64,000 bases of DNA, taken from NCBI GenBank assembly GCA_005116945.1, contig SWDH01000031.1, positions 28,855 to 92,854 of the forward strand. The letters are read 5' to 3'. Every line of letters begins with the position of its first letter. The stretch's first letter is position 1. Below, piece by piece: positions 17,987-26,867 of this stretch. This stretch comes from Nitrospira sp. GTDB lineage: Bacteria > Nitrospirota > Nitrospiria > Nitrospirales > Nitrospiraceae. The position numbers were made by a program, and so were the translations under genes. Under the pieces are notes generated by a model, which was not told the DNA's origin, did not search any database, and was given only the letters and a program-made list of their open reading frames with translations.

Positions 17987-20439
17987 TCCGGGTTGATTCC
18001 ATAACAATCAAAGAATTTCGCGGCATCCGCGAACTAACCCTGGAATTTAAGCAGAAGAATTTTGCCATCTGTGGTCCCAACGGTACAGGCAAGAGTGGCG
18101 TGGTTGATGCTCTTGAATTCGCCCTGACCGGAAACGTGTCGCGCCTTTCCGGGGAGGGAAAAGGAGAGGTCTCCCTTAAGCAACACGCACCCCACGTAGA
18201 TATGCGGGATAACCCAGACAAGGCACGTGTTACGGTCAAGGTTACAATCCCCAAGCTGAATAAGACAGTCACTGTCGAGCGAAGTCTGAAGAATCCAGCA
18301 GTTGCACAAGTAACACCAAATGATGCTGCTGTACTCAAAATACTCGATCAAGTGAGGTCTCATCCCGAGATCGCGCTTTCACGCCGGGAGATAATTCGGT
18401 ATGTGCTAGCGACTCCAGGCAAACGCGCTGAGGAGGTCCAGGCACTCCTCCATCTCGATCAAGTTGAGCAAGTCCGAATATTTCTGCAAAAGATCGCAAA
18501 CAGTTGCGAGAAGCAGTTAACTCCGCTCGCCTCGGCAGTCACTCAAGCCCGAGAATACCTATTGCGAGCAACAGGTATATCCGAAGTGACAAAGGAGCAG
18601 TTGCTTGCCGGTGCAAACGCACAACGCACTATCCTTGGACTCCCTGCGCTTCTAGATCTGACTGAATCAACATTTCTCAAGGACGGGATGGCAACGCTGG
18701 GCCTGGCACAACCCCAACATATTCCCAAGGCTCAAGCCCTCGCTGACATTGAGGCCGCCCGCCAGACTCTTACTGAGATCACAAGCGCTCCAACTGCTGC
18801 AAGTGCCGCTCAAGCACTGGAAGCGCTTAACACTCTTGCCAGCGATCCAGCCATCTCAGCAAGTGTGAAAAGAGAGAGCTTCTATGTAACCGGGATGGAG
18901 ATGATTGAAGCCGCCGCGTGTCCGTTCTGCGATACCGAATGGGACCTTGTTAAGCTCAAGAAACACATTCAAGCCAAGCTAGATCATTTGAAAGCGATAT
19001 CTGACAAACGCAAGAAAATCGAAAAGATGGTCGCCCCTCTGATCACATCCCTTCGGAAAGCTCAAGCTGCCATGAACACCTTGATAGGACACGCTGCCAT
19101 TGCGACACCGCCAGTGGTCATTGAAGAAGTCAGCTCCTATCGGGCAAGTTGCGGAACTGCCATCGATAAGTTGGCCTCCTTTCTGCCGGTGAACGAAACG
19201 ATTACGGCTCTCAATAGTATGCAGGTGGTGCCCATGAGCGTCTTCGAAGCTATCGAGAGGCTCGACCAAGTAGTCGCTACCCTACCTGAGCCGACGAAGC
19301 AAGACGCTGCTAGAGACTGGCTTTCGGTTACTCAAGAGCGGCTTGAGTTCTGGCGTGATGCAACACGAAAAAATAAGGCCGCGACAGAACAAGCTCAGAG
19401 GGCACGGAAAGTTTCTGACATATACGCTACTACAAGTGACAAGGTACTTGCGGGAATCTATGCGGCCGTTGAAAAAGATTTCGCGTCACTCTATCGCTAT
19501 GTCAATCGCGAAGACGAAAACAAGTTCAACGCTCAACTCGTCCCATCTATGGGAAAGCTCGGTTTCGGCGTGGATTTCTACGGCCGTGGTTTCTTCCCGC
19601 CAGGCGCTTATCATAGCGAGGGTCACCAAGACAGTATGGGATTGTGCTTATATCTCGCGCTGATGAGGCACCTCCAAGGTACTGGGTTCACTCTTGCCGT
19701 GCTCGACGACATTCTAATGTCCGTGGATGCAGGCCACCGCCGTGAAGTCTGTTCCCTCCTGAAGAAAGAGTTCCCGAACACACAGTTCATCATGACAACG
19801 CATGACCCAATCTGGTTGCGCCACATGAAGACGGAGGGAATCATCGAGGGACGGTCAGCACTGCAATTCAGAAATTGGAGTGTAGACCAAGGGCCAACTA
19901 GATGGGACGCGCGAGACGTATGGAAGGAGATCGAGGACTATCTCAATAGTAATGACGTACGAGGTGCGGCATCTCTCCTACGGCACTATCTTGAGTACGA
20001 ATCAGCTGAATTGTGTCACAGATTGCGAGCGCCTGTTCAGTTCCGTGGCGACGCTCAGTATCAGCTCGGCGAGCTTCTTCCCGCAGCGATCAGACACATG
20101 TGCACACTATATGTCCGGATGAAGGAGTCGGCCAATTCATGGAACCAAAAGGATCTCGTAGGCAAACTTGCCGCTCGCCACGTCAAATTTATCGAACTCG
20201 CCAAAAACTCGAACGCTGAGCAATGGCAGGTAAACGTAGCAGTGCATTATAATTCTTGGGACAATCTTGGCAAGGAAGACTTCAAGCCCGTAGCAGAAAA
20301 GTTCCGTGACCTCCTCACAGCATTCACTTGTTCGGATTGTGGCGAGTATCTCCGCGTGTCACCCGACCGCGAAACTCCTGAATCGATTCGATGCGAATGC
20401 GGTAAAATAACCTTCAATCTTCAGAAAAAATTCTCGTAG
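17983..20439 (+). CDS. SMC/Rad50-like AAA ATPase with zinc motifs
   Basis: An 818-residue ATPase of the ABC/SMC class. RVDSITIKEFRGIRELTLEF and Walker A (GPNGTGKS, residues 31-38) open the protein. An internal CPFCDTEWD (about 313-320) lies within helical sequence and may be a zinc-hook-like element. A signature-like EGHQDSMGLCLYLALM, Walker B LAVLDDILMSVD (about 567-578) and a switch His in TTHD (about 605) follow. The last 40 residues hold a zinc ribbon (CSDCGEY ... CEC). The start is TTG 17983, coupled to the small gene. Such proteins sense DNA or phage structures in several defence systems. Base composition is more AT-rich than the flanking core genes, suggesting transfer. Confidence 0.85.
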   Translation: MIRVDSITIKEFRGIRELTLEFKQKNFAICGPNGTGKSGVVDALEFALTGNVSRLSGEGKGEVSLKQHAPHVDMRDNPDKARVTVKVTIPKLNKTVTVERSLKNPAVAQVTPNDAAVLKILDQVRSHPEIALSRREIIRYVLATPGKRAEEVQALLHLDQVEQVRIFLQKIANSCEKQLTPLASAVTQAREYLLRATGISEVTKEQLLAGANAQRTILGLPALLDLTESTFLKDGMATLGLAQPQHIPKAQALADIEAARQTLTEITSAPTAASAAQALEALNTLASDPAISASVKRESFYVTGMEMIEAAACPFCDTEWDLVKLKKHIQAKLDHLKAISDKRKKIEKMVAPLITSLRKAQAAMNTLIGHAAIATPPVVIEEVSSYRASCGTAIDKLASFLPVNETITALNSMQVVPMSVFEAIERLDQVVATLPEPTKQDAARDWLSVTQERLEFWRDATRKNKAATEQAQRARKVSDIYATTSDKVLAGIYAAVEKDFASLYRYVNREDENKFNAQLVPSMGKLGFGVDFYGRGFFPPGAYHSEGHQDSMGLCLYLALMRHLQGTGFTLAVLDDILMSVDAGHRREVCSLLKKEFPNTQFIMTTHDPIWLRHMKTEGIIEGRSALQFRNWSVDQGPTRWDARDVWKEIEDYLNSNDVRGAASLLRHYLEYESAELCHRLRAPVQFRGDAQYQLGELLPAAIRHMCTLYVRMKESANSWNQKDLVGKLAARHVKFIELAKNSNAEQWQVNVAVHYNSWDNLGKEDFKPVAEKFRDLLTAFTCSDCGEYLRVSPDRETPESIRCECGKITFNLQKKFS

Positions 20440-20474
20440 AAAGAGAACGGTTATCAGGCCCCACTTCGTGGCGC

Positions 20475-21608
20475 GTGGTAGGTGATATGGCTAATAAGAA
20501 AAAGATCGTGTTCGTCCTAGGAGCCGGGTTTACCAAGTCATTTGTAAAGAACGCTCCTCTACTAAAAGACAAGTTTTCTTTCAAGCCGTTACTCAGAAAA
20601 TTCAACGCTCGTGATTTCCCCTACGCTCATCACATCTTACAGATGGAAGAGGCGAAGCAACAACGATACGACGAGAAAGTTGACCTTGAACGCCTGATGA
20701 CCAGGCTCGACGGAAGCATGCCTTACGACTACGCAAACAGGAGTCTAAAAGAACTGGACTTGCTTTACCGAGATATTAAGCTCGGTTTTTTTCAGAAGTT
20801 CACAAATGCACGCGCTGAACAAGGAGACAATCTCCCACCTACTCTCTTGGCATTCGCCGACGCATGCGTTAGTCATAGTATCCCATGCATCACTTTCAAC
20901 TATGACGACTTTCTTGACCAAGCTCTATACGAGATCCGAAAACCACTTGGACAGTCAGCAAGTACTTCATTCCCGTCTGACACTTATTTAAATCAGTGGA
21001 ACCCGCTTCATGGCTACGGATTCTACTGTGAGCCAGCAGAGTCCTGTGTTTATTCAGGTGGACTTGGAGCCCCTGACTCGTCCATGTTCATTCTAAAGCT
21101 TCACGGATCATTGAATTGGCGATTGAGATTGGGGACGCCATCCCCCCCACCTCTGAGTTCTGTAGTACATTTCGAAAAATGGACCTACTCTAATCCTTCA
21201 GAGAAGTATCTCAACACAATAGAAAGACATCTTGAACCCCTTCAGGCGCTCATTCTTCCCGTCCTTTTTAAGTCAGCTATTACCCAATCACCCGTGTTCC
21301 GAATGGTTTGGACGCAAGCTTACGAGGAACTGAAAAATGCTACTCATGTCTATTTCATCGGTTATTCATTCCCCGCAACCGACATTGCGGCAAGGACTCT
21401 ATTTGACGAGGCGTTGCAAAGATCACCTCTTCCCGTAATATCTATCATTAATTATGACGAGGAAGGAAACGCTCAACAACAAGCTGCCGTAAAAACAACT
21501 TATCGAGCTGTCTTTAGCAATTTGCAGGATGATCAATTCTATTTTGGAGGTGCATCTAGCTGGGTCGAGACGCAGTTACCTACGCTCATATCATCATTGA
21601 ACAACTAG
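20475..21608 (+). CDS. SIR2-like NAD-binding protein
   Basis: A 377-residue SIR2-family protein. The nucleotide-binding motif VFVLGAGFTKSF (residues 8-19), FNYDDFLDQAL (about 139-149, the TNYD-type motif), KLHGSLNW with the putative catalytic His (about 208-215) and a late IGYSFPATDIAA motif (about 294-305) are all present. Defence-associated SIR2 domains usually hydrolyse NAD+ and cause abortive infection. It lies 35 bases after the ATPase stop codon in the same operon and is likewise AT-richer. I infer an effector role downstream of the SMC-like sensor. Confidence 0.85.
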   Translation: MVGDMANKKKIVFVLGAGFTKSFVKNAPLLKDKFSFKPLLRKFNARDFPYAHHILQMEEAKQQRYDEKVDLERLMTRLDGSMPYDYANRSLKELDLLYRDIKLGFFQKFTNARAEQGDNLPPTLLAFADACVSHSIPCITFNYDDFLDQALYEIRKPLGQSASTSFPSDTYLNQWNPLHGYGFYCEPAESCVYSGGLGAPDSSMFILKLHGSLNWRLRLGTPSPPPLSSVVHFEKWTYSNPSEKYLNTIERHLEPLQALILPVLFKSAITQSPVFRMVWTQAYEELKNATHVYFIGYSFPATDIAARTLFDEALQRSPLPVISIINYDEEGNAQQQAAVKTTYRAVFSNLQDDQFYFGGASSWVETQLPTLISSLNN

Positions 21609-21699
21609 GGATGAAAAGGGGGAGAAAAACGGGGACATTCTGAATTTTCAGATGGAAGCCATTGAGGTCGTTTCTTGAATTTATCCCTCACGGTCGCAC

Positions 21700-22010
21700 G
21701 AGAGCGGCCAGCCAGTCCCTCACCACGCCGGTCCAACGAAGGCTTTCCACTTCACCTATCTCCCCAAGGAGTCGCCAGACTGGCCTTCAGTGCGCGCATC
21801 GGACGAGCACATTCCTATCGTGCGCGTTCTGCGAGCAAGAAGGGCACCTGGTCATCTCCTTCTCTTCCTTCCAAGCTCGCTCGTTATCTCTCAGGGATGG
21901 GGGCTGATTGATCTTCCACTGCGCGCGTTCAACGAGGGGAGTCTTCGACCGCGCGTTGCGCGAGCACAGAAGATCATCAGGCTCCATCCCCTCCTCTCGC
22001 GCAGGCGGAC
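21700..22010 (+). repeat. family B intergenic repeat block
   Basis: Carries CAGTGCGCGCATCGGACGAG, GTGCGCGTTCTGCGAGCAAG, CTCAGGGATGGGGGCTGATT and CGCGCGTTGCGCGAGCACAG. The right part forms the 3' end of the ORF6N gene on the opposite strand. A GGGGACATTCTGAATTTTC word at about 21632-21650, just before the block, resembles flanks of REP-associated (Y1) transposases and may be an insertion scar. Confidence 0.8.
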
Positions 22011-22355
22011 AAAGGTACGCATAATGGCGATGTTCACCTCAATGGCGCGCTTGCTTCGCAACACGCTGGATAGCATTGCGACGCCCTGTTCGGTAAAGAC
22101 ATAGGGCGCATGCCTTCTGCCACCCCACGTCGAACTTGATATCGCAATTTGCGATTTCAAGTGTTCAAACTCCGCTTGTGTTAACTGGAACATGAAATCA
22201 CCGGGAAAACGATCCTCATTTCTTTTGATGGCTTCGTTCAATCTTCCCACTGTGACGCCGTAGAGCTGAGCCAAATCGCTATCCAGCATCACGTTATGAC
22301 CACGGATCAGGAGGATTGTCTGTTCAATTCGTCCGCGAGGTGCCAGAGCGCTCAT
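21891..22355 (-). CDS. ORF6N domain protein, C-terminus replaced by repeat
   Basis: A 154-residue protein. Residues 1-115 are a good ORF6N domain (KilA-N-related DNA-binding module of phage and mobile elements): [70 protein letters not shown] and [11 protein letters not shown]. From about residue 118 the frame enters a family B repeat ([16 protein letters not shown]...), so the helical C-terminal part seen in intact relatives is lost. The DNA-binding part may still fold. It is close to the SIR2 operon and may be residual mobile-element sequence. Confidence 0.8.
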   Translation of the reverse strand: MSALAPRGRIEQTILLIRGHNVMLDSDLAQLYGVTVGRLNEAIKRNEDRFPGDFMFQLTQAEFEHLKSQIAISSSTWGGRRHAPYVFTEQGVAMLSSVLRSKRAIEVNIAIMRTFVRLRERRGWSLMIFCARATRGRRLPSLNARSGRSISPHP

Positions 22356-22550
22356 GCTTCTCCTCCGCTATGCTCAACCATCACGAGGCTGAACGTAGAT
22401 ACCCTGTTCATTCTATAAAATCAACGAACGGAAAATGAAAATAGAAGCATCATGCGTGGGGATAGCGTGTCAAAGCCGCAATAACGAGGAAAATGACTGG
22501 CGATCGTTGAGGGGGAGTCCGTTATAGTGGAAAATCGCAGATGAGCTAGG

Positions 22551-22579
22551 AGGAGGCAGCGACAATGTCGCTGCCTCCT
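22551..22579 (-). terminator. hairpin terminator after OmpA lipoprotein
   Basis: GGAGGCAGCGACA and GTCGCTGCCTCC pair around an AT loop, a perfect GC-rich stem 17 bases after the OmpA stop codon. The analogous hairpin at 23668 follows the second OmpA gene. Confidence 0.75.
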
Positions 22580-22595
22580 TCGGTGTATCGGATCG

Positions 22596-23339
22596 TTATT
22601 TGACGATGACCTCGACGCGGCGGTTCTTCGCACGCCCGTCTGCCGTGTTGTTGCTAGCAATCGGGTTGCTGTCGCCGTGGCCTGCGGCCGACAAATTGGT
22701 ACTCACGCCGCCGTCCCGCAGTGCTCGAGCGGCACTAAAGGCACGTGCGTCCGAGAGTTCCTTGTTAGACGGGAACTTCTTTTGTAACGCGCCCGTGATG
22801 GCCACGTTATCGGTATATCCCGCGACATGCACCTGCTTATCCGGGAAGTCTGTCAGGACGCCGCCCACACGCTTCAAGGCATCGGTTCCGCCGGCCTTCA
22901 GCTGGTCCTGCCCTGAATCAAACAGCAGGCTGGAGGCCAGATTGATCGTGAGCGCATCCCCTGATTGATTGACCGACACCGTGCGTTTGGAGATTTCTGG
23001 TTGCAGTGCTTTGAGGAGGTCCTTCTCGGCCTGGGCCAGGCCGCCCTTGCTCTGATTCACTTGTCCTTCCAGATCGTTCACGCGGCTGGTGAGAGCGCCG
23101 TTCTGTCTCTGTGCCGCGGCCAGTTCATCGGCCAATCGTTGACGTTCTTTTTCGAGAGCTGCGAGACGGGCCGCACCATCGTCCGTCGCCTTCGACGTAT
23201 TGTCGGCATTGCACCGGACGTCGGACCAGGCCACCCATGTGTGACTGGGATTACAAATAGGGCTCTTATCCCAGCTTGCGCAGCCTGCCAGCGCCACGAT
23301 GCTTGTTGCGAGGATGGCGGTTGTATATGTGTGCATCAC
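22596..23339 (-). CDS. OmpA-family lipoprotein
   Basis: Peptidoglycan-binding outer-membrane lipoprotein of 247 residues. The signal peptide ends at the lipobox LAGC (Cys 20). The conserved SWDKSPICNPSHTWVAW segment precedes a coiled coil (about 60-110) and a C-terminal OmpA domain (about 120-247) with LLFDSGQDQLKAGG, VAGYTDN and AKNRRVEVIV, which include the Asp and Arg that grip meso-diaminopimelate. It is a paralogue of 23713-24657 with a shorter coiled coil. It presumably tethers the outer membrane to the cell wall. Confidence 0.92.
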   Translation of the reverse strand: MMHTYTTAILATSIVALAGCASWDKSPICNPSHTWVAWSDVRCNADNTSKATDDGAARLAALEKERQRLADELAAAQRQNGALTSRVNDLEGQVNQSKGGLAQAEKDLLKALQPEISKRTVSVNQSGDALTINLASSLLFDSGQDQLKAGGTDALKRVGGVLTDFPDKQVHVAGYTDNVAITGALQKKFPSNKELSDARAFSAARALRDGGVSTNLSAAGHGDSNPIASNNTADGRAKNRRVEVIVK

Positions 23340-23379
23340 AATCTCCCCCTTCTGGATCGTAAGGAATTTATCCTGGACA

Positions 23380-23637
23380 CTACTTGCCCGTAGCGGCGTT
23401 CTTGAGCTTCATCCCCTCGGCCTTCATTTCTCCCGCGTTTTTCATGGCATCTTGCGCCTTCATGTCCTTGGCGCTTTGTGTTGCCTCACCGCCCTCTTTC
23501 TTCACGGCGGCGGCTTGACCTTTCACGGTTTCAGCCTTTTTCTTCATGGCATCCATGTCAACGGCCCAGGCTGCAGTTGTGAGTCCGATCACGAATACGG
23601 ACAACGTTGCGCACATGATACCCGTTTTTGTGTTCAT
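23380..23637 (-). CDS. small exported Ala/Lys-rich protein
   Basis: An 85-residue protein. The N-terminal hydrophobic stretch (IMCATLSVFVIGLTTAAWA) is a signal peptide. The mature part is a charged helix of quasi-repeats rich in Met, Lys, Ala and Glu (MDAMKKKAETVKGQAAAVKK, AKDMKAQDAMKNAGEMKAEG). I recognise no family. It is sandwiched between two paralogous OmpA lipoproteins, so a periplasmic helical partner or spacer between outer membrane and cell wall is plausible but unproven. Confidence 0.75.
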   Translation of the reverse strand: MNTKTGIMCATLSVFVIGLTTAAWAVDMDAMKKKAETVKGQAAAVKKEGGEATQSAKDMKAQDAMKNAGEMKAEGMKLKNAATGK

Positions 23638-23667
23638 TGAAGGCCTCCAGCTGACGGTTGAATTTGG

Positions 23668-23695
23668 AGGAGGCCACGAACGTGTCGCGGCCTCC
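23668..23695 (-). terminator. hairpin terminator after second OmpA lipoprotein
   Basis: AGGAGGCC and GGCCTCCT enclose a short loop containing CACGAACGTGTCGC; the stem lies about 18 bases after the stop codon of the 23713 gene on the minus strand, mirroring the hairpin at 22551. Confidence 0.65.
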
Positions 23696-23712
23696 TTCGA
23701 TGCATCGATGTG

Positions 23713-24657
23713 CTACTTGACGACGCTGATTTCCACGCGGCGGTTCTTGGCCCGTCCCGCATCGGTGGTGTTCGGCATCGCCGGCTTGGTATCGGCTGCT
23801 CCCATAGCATGCGCGCCGGAGAGTCCACCGTCCGCTAAGGCTTGGGCCGCATTGGTCGCGCGCGCTTCAGACAATTCATTATTCGAAGGGAACTTCTTTT
23901 TCAGTGCGCCCTTAATCGGTCGGTTGTCGGTATGGCCTTCGACATGAACTTTGTATTCAGGGAAGTCCTTGAGGATGCCACCGACCTGTTTGAGCGCATC
24001 GGCTCCGGCCGGCTTGAGCTGGTCTTCACCGGATCCGAACAGATAGCCGGAAGCCAAGTTGATGAGCAACCGCTCGTTGTTGAGGTCGACGGTGATATTC
24101 TTTTCGTCGATCTGCGGTTTGAGAGCTCGAATCAACCCGCGCTCTGCTTCCTTCAGCTTCGCCATTTCTGCGGAGAGGTCGCCACGAAGGCCGGCCAGTT
24201 CCTTGTCGCGATCGGCCAATTTCGCTTCGAGATCAGCGTCGTGTTGTCTGGCAGCTGCGAGGTCTGCTGCTAACTTGTCTTTGTCGCTGTTTGTCGAAGA
24301 AAGCTGGCTGGCCAGCGCGGCAGAATCCCCGGCACCGGAGCGAAGCGACGCGATCTCACGATCGCGGTCGGCGAGCTGCCGTTCCAGATCGCTCACACGG
24401 CTGCTCAGGGCGCCGTTCTGTCTTTTTGCCGCGGCCAGTTCGTCGGCCAGCCGTTGTCGATCAGTTTCGAGAGTCGCGAGACGGGCGGCGGCTTCATTCG
24501 CGGCATGGTCGGTCGTATCTTTCGGTGGGTTGCATCGGACGTCAAACCACGCCACCCATTGGTGACTGGGGTTACAAATGGGGCTCTTATCCCAGCTCGC
24601 ACAGCCTGCCAGGGCCAGCACGCTTGTCGCGAGGATGGTGGTTTTGAATGCCTGCAT
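23713..24657 (-). CDS. OmpA-family lipoprotein with long coiled coil
   Basis: A 314-residue protein from ATG 24657, which is preceded by GGAGGGAATTATC; the longer open frame lacks a ribosome binding site. It has the lipobox LAGC, the SWDKSPICNPSHQWVAW segment shared with its paralogue, a coiled coil of about 130 residues (LERQLADRDREIASL, LEAKLADRDKELAGL) and an OmpA domain with YLFGSGEDQLKPAG, VEGHTDN and AKNRRVEISV. The longer coil would let it reach further into the periplasm than its paralogue. Confidence 0.92.
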   Translation of the reverse strand: MQAFKTTILATSVLALAGCASWDKSPICNPSHQWVAWFDVRCNPPKDTTDHAANEAAARLATLETDRQRLADELAAAKRQNGALSSRVSDLERQLADRDREIASLRSGAGDSAALASQLSSTNSDKDKLAADLAAARQHDADLEAKLADRDKELAGLRGDLSAEMAKLKEAERGLIRALKPQIDEKNITVDLNNERLLINLASGYLFGSGEDQLKPAGADALKQVGGILKDFPEYKVHVEGHTDNRPIKGALKKKFPSNNELSEARATNAAQALADGGLSGAHAMGAADTKPAMPNTTDAGRAKNRRVEISVVK

Positions 24658-24740
24658 GATAATTCCCTCCTTCTGGATCGTACGGATCGTTGAGTCTTCC
24701 CACTCCCTGATGGTGGGAATTTTCGTGGTCATGGTCGTAT

Positions 24741-25163
24741 TTAGTGACGGCCTTTCAGCGCGTCGCGGATCTCCATCAATAATTTTTCTTCGTTGGTCGG
24801 GCCGGGCGGCGGTGGTGGAGGCGCCGCCGGCGCTTCTCTCTTAAACCGGTTCATCTGCTTGACAAACATGAAGATCACAAACGCGATGATGATGAAATCG
24901 AAGATGGTTTGCAGAAACACCCCGTAGTTGATCGTCGCGGCTCCCGCGGTTTTCGCGGCTAGAAGGGATGGCTGGGCGGTGCCAGAGAGATTGATAAACA
25001 GGCCCGTGAAGTCGACGCCTCCCAAGAGCAGGCCGATCGGCGGCATCAGGACATCACTGACCAGCGAGGAGACAATTTTTCCGAATGCCCCGCCCATAAT
25101 GACACCGATTGCCATGTCGAGCACGTTGCCCTTCATGGCGAACTCTTTAAATTCTTTCAGCAT
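24741..25163 (-). CDS. mscL: large-conductance mechanosensitive channel MscL
   Basis: A 140-residue inner-membrane channel that opens under high membrane tension to release osmolytes. The sequence is canonical: [20 protein letters not shown] (N-terminal helix and TM1 with the Gly-rich gate), a periplasmic loop, TM2 ([19 protein letters not shown]) and a C-terminal bundle helix ([14 protein letters not shown]). A Pro-rich linker separates TM2 and the bundle. GGAGGAACT stands just before ATG 25163. Its neighbours are envelope proteins. Confidence 0.95.
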   Translation of the reverse strand: MLKEFKEFAMKGNVLDMAIGVIMGGAFGKIVSSLVSDVLMPPIGLLLGGVDFTGLFINLSGTAQPSLLAAKTAGAATINYGVFLQTIFDFIIIAFVIFMFVKQMNRFKREAPAAPPPPPPGPTNEEKLLMEIRDALKGRH

Positions 25164-25213
25164 AGTTCCTCCTTGTGAGGATGAGGGTGTATTGCAGTCG
25201 CGTTCATCTGGAC

Positions 25214-26329
25214 TTACCGTTTTCTGAAGGTATCGAAGTTGTATCCAAGGGTTGCGAGATACAAGTTGTCCGTATCTCCGGTACCGATCGCCGGGTTGTT
25301 GTTATAGCGCGTGGTCACTTGAAAGCCACTCGCAAATCCGTTCCAAATCTTAAACCGCACGCCGTTATCCATCGTCAGGAAGAAATCCGATGAATTCTGG
25401 AGCGAGGGGAAAATTTCGTTGTAGTGGAACAGCGTGATACGATCGTCAAAAAATGGCCAGTTCCATTTCATAGACACACGTGCACGAATGCTGGACTTGT
25501 CGTCTGCCCTGCGGAAGTCTTCATTGAAGTAGGCAACGCCGGCTTCGGTGTAGAACGTCATATCTTTCAAAACGCCGGAGAAGTCTCCCCGTTCGATAAA
25601 TTGATAGCCCGGACCGCTGGCGAGGGCAGTTCGCATCTTCAGGTCTTGAAAACGATCGTTTTCGAAGTAGGCTGAGGCAAACCAGTAGAACCGTTGGGTA
25701 ATGAAGAAGTCAAGCTTGATCGTCCCCCGCGCGTTGCGAGCGACAAGCGTATTGTCGTTCTCACCGTAGACGTAACGCCCGTTAATGGTGAGCCGGAGTT
25801 GTTCACTCCGCGCCACAAAATCTCCCAGCAAGCTGGCATTGCGCAAATGACTGTTGCCGGTTGTTTGTGAGTAGCCACCAACCAAACTGCCCGTGTAGAT
25901 GACGGGAGGTTGAATAACCGGATTCATGGACACCACAGAGCCCATCGGAACTTCCATCGTGCCTTTCAAGGGTTCTGCCTGGACATTCAACATTCCATCT
26001 GGTCCGGCTGTGGCGGTTCCCATAATCACGGACCCTTCCTTCAGATGAAAGGGGATCGGGTGGTTGACCGACAGTTTCGATACGTCGCCCCAGTTCACTT
26101 TCATGAGATTGTCGGGGCTGGCCGGCGTCTTGATTTGCAACACGCCCCCGGCCATTTCAATGACTTCTCCATAAATGACGCTGCCATTTTTTAACGTCAC
26201 GACATCAAGAGTGGCCGGTGCGGCCGGTACAGTTGGAAGGACTGCTTGAGCATGGACTTCGGTGGACAATCCCACTCCGGTCACACATCCAACCAACGCA
26301 AGTGTGAACCCGCAGAGAACTTTCTTCAT
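25214..26329 (-). CDS. DUF481 outer-membrane protein
   Basis: A 371-residue protein from ATG 26329, with GGAGGG upstream. A signal peptide ([19 protein letters not shown], cut near VHAQA) is followed by a beta-rich N-terminal domain with two repeats of [20 protein letters not shown] type (about 40-140), then a DUF481 beta barrel (about 150-371) with [20 protein letters not shown] and [11 protein letters not shown] at the end; the terminal aromatic residue pattern suits BAM insertion. DUF481 proteins are salt-induced outer-membrane proteins of unknown function. It sits downstream of a 538-bp non-coding region. Confidence 0.88.
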   Translation of the reverse strand: MKKVLCGFTLALVGCVTGVGLSTEVHAQAVLPTVPAAPATLDVVTLKNGSVIYGEVIEMAGGVLQIKTPASPDNLMKVNWGDVSKLSVNHPIPFHLKEGSVIMGTATAGPDGMLNVQAEPLKGTMEVPMGSVVSMNPVIQPPVIYTGSLVGGYSQTTGNSHLRNASLLGDFVARSEQLRLTINGRYVYGENDNTLVARNARGTIKLDFFITQRFYWFASAYFENDRFQDLKMRTALASGPGYQFIERGDFSGVLKDMTFYTEAGVAYFNEDFRRADDKSSIRARVSMKWNWPFFDDRITLFHYNEIFPSLQNSSDFFLTMDNGVRFKIWNGFASGFQVTTRYNNNPAIGTGDTDNLYLATLGYNFDTFRKR

Positions 26330-26867
26330 CAAACCCTCCATAATTAGAAATGACTGAGCGCCCATGAAGCTATCCTCGCACGTTGATGAGTAGACAGCCG
26401 TAGGTGCGTTCACTCCGATTAACCCATTGACTGTATAACCCAATCATTTGAGCGTCGCAAGCCAAAAACTTTAGGATTCATTACGAGCGTATCTTCTCCT
26501 AGTTGCTCTGCGCCACAGCACGTCTTTGCTTCTGCCGGATTTGGGGGGCCGCGCCGCCGGCAGGGACAGCGGCGCGGCCCTGAGGCAGAAGCGCCTGGCG
26601 ATGGGAGGGCTCCAGACTGGGCAAAATCCAGAGGTTGTCCCACCTGCATGAGAGGTATGCCCCTCTTTGAGTGGGAACCCATCGGCAGCTCGCTTCGCCA
26701 AAGGCTAGGGAGCCGTGGTTGTTTCAAATGCTTTCACCTCTCATGTTTTCTGTTTCATCTTCTTCACTAAGCCCGCGTAGGAATGATCTACCCTTGTTGC
26801 TGGTTCTCTCGATCATGGTGGTGTCTCGTTTCCTCGAACAAACGGGATTGTAGCCGGTTACAAGACT
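26330..26867. other. long gap with strong stem-loop
   Basis: A gap of 538 bp without a convincing gene. GGGCCGCGCCGC (26546-26557) pairs with GCGGCGCGGCCC (26569-26580), and CTTCTGCC (26529-26536) pairs with GGCAGAAG (26584-26591), giving a two-tier hairpin. A further structured stretch (about 26600-26710) has the paired words GAGAGGTATGCCCCTC and TGAGTGGGAACCCA. It is upstream of the DUF481 gene, so a 5' leader or small RNA is possible. Its right end contains a fragment of the duplicated leader shared by the LuxR regulators (26797-26835). Confidence 0.5.
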
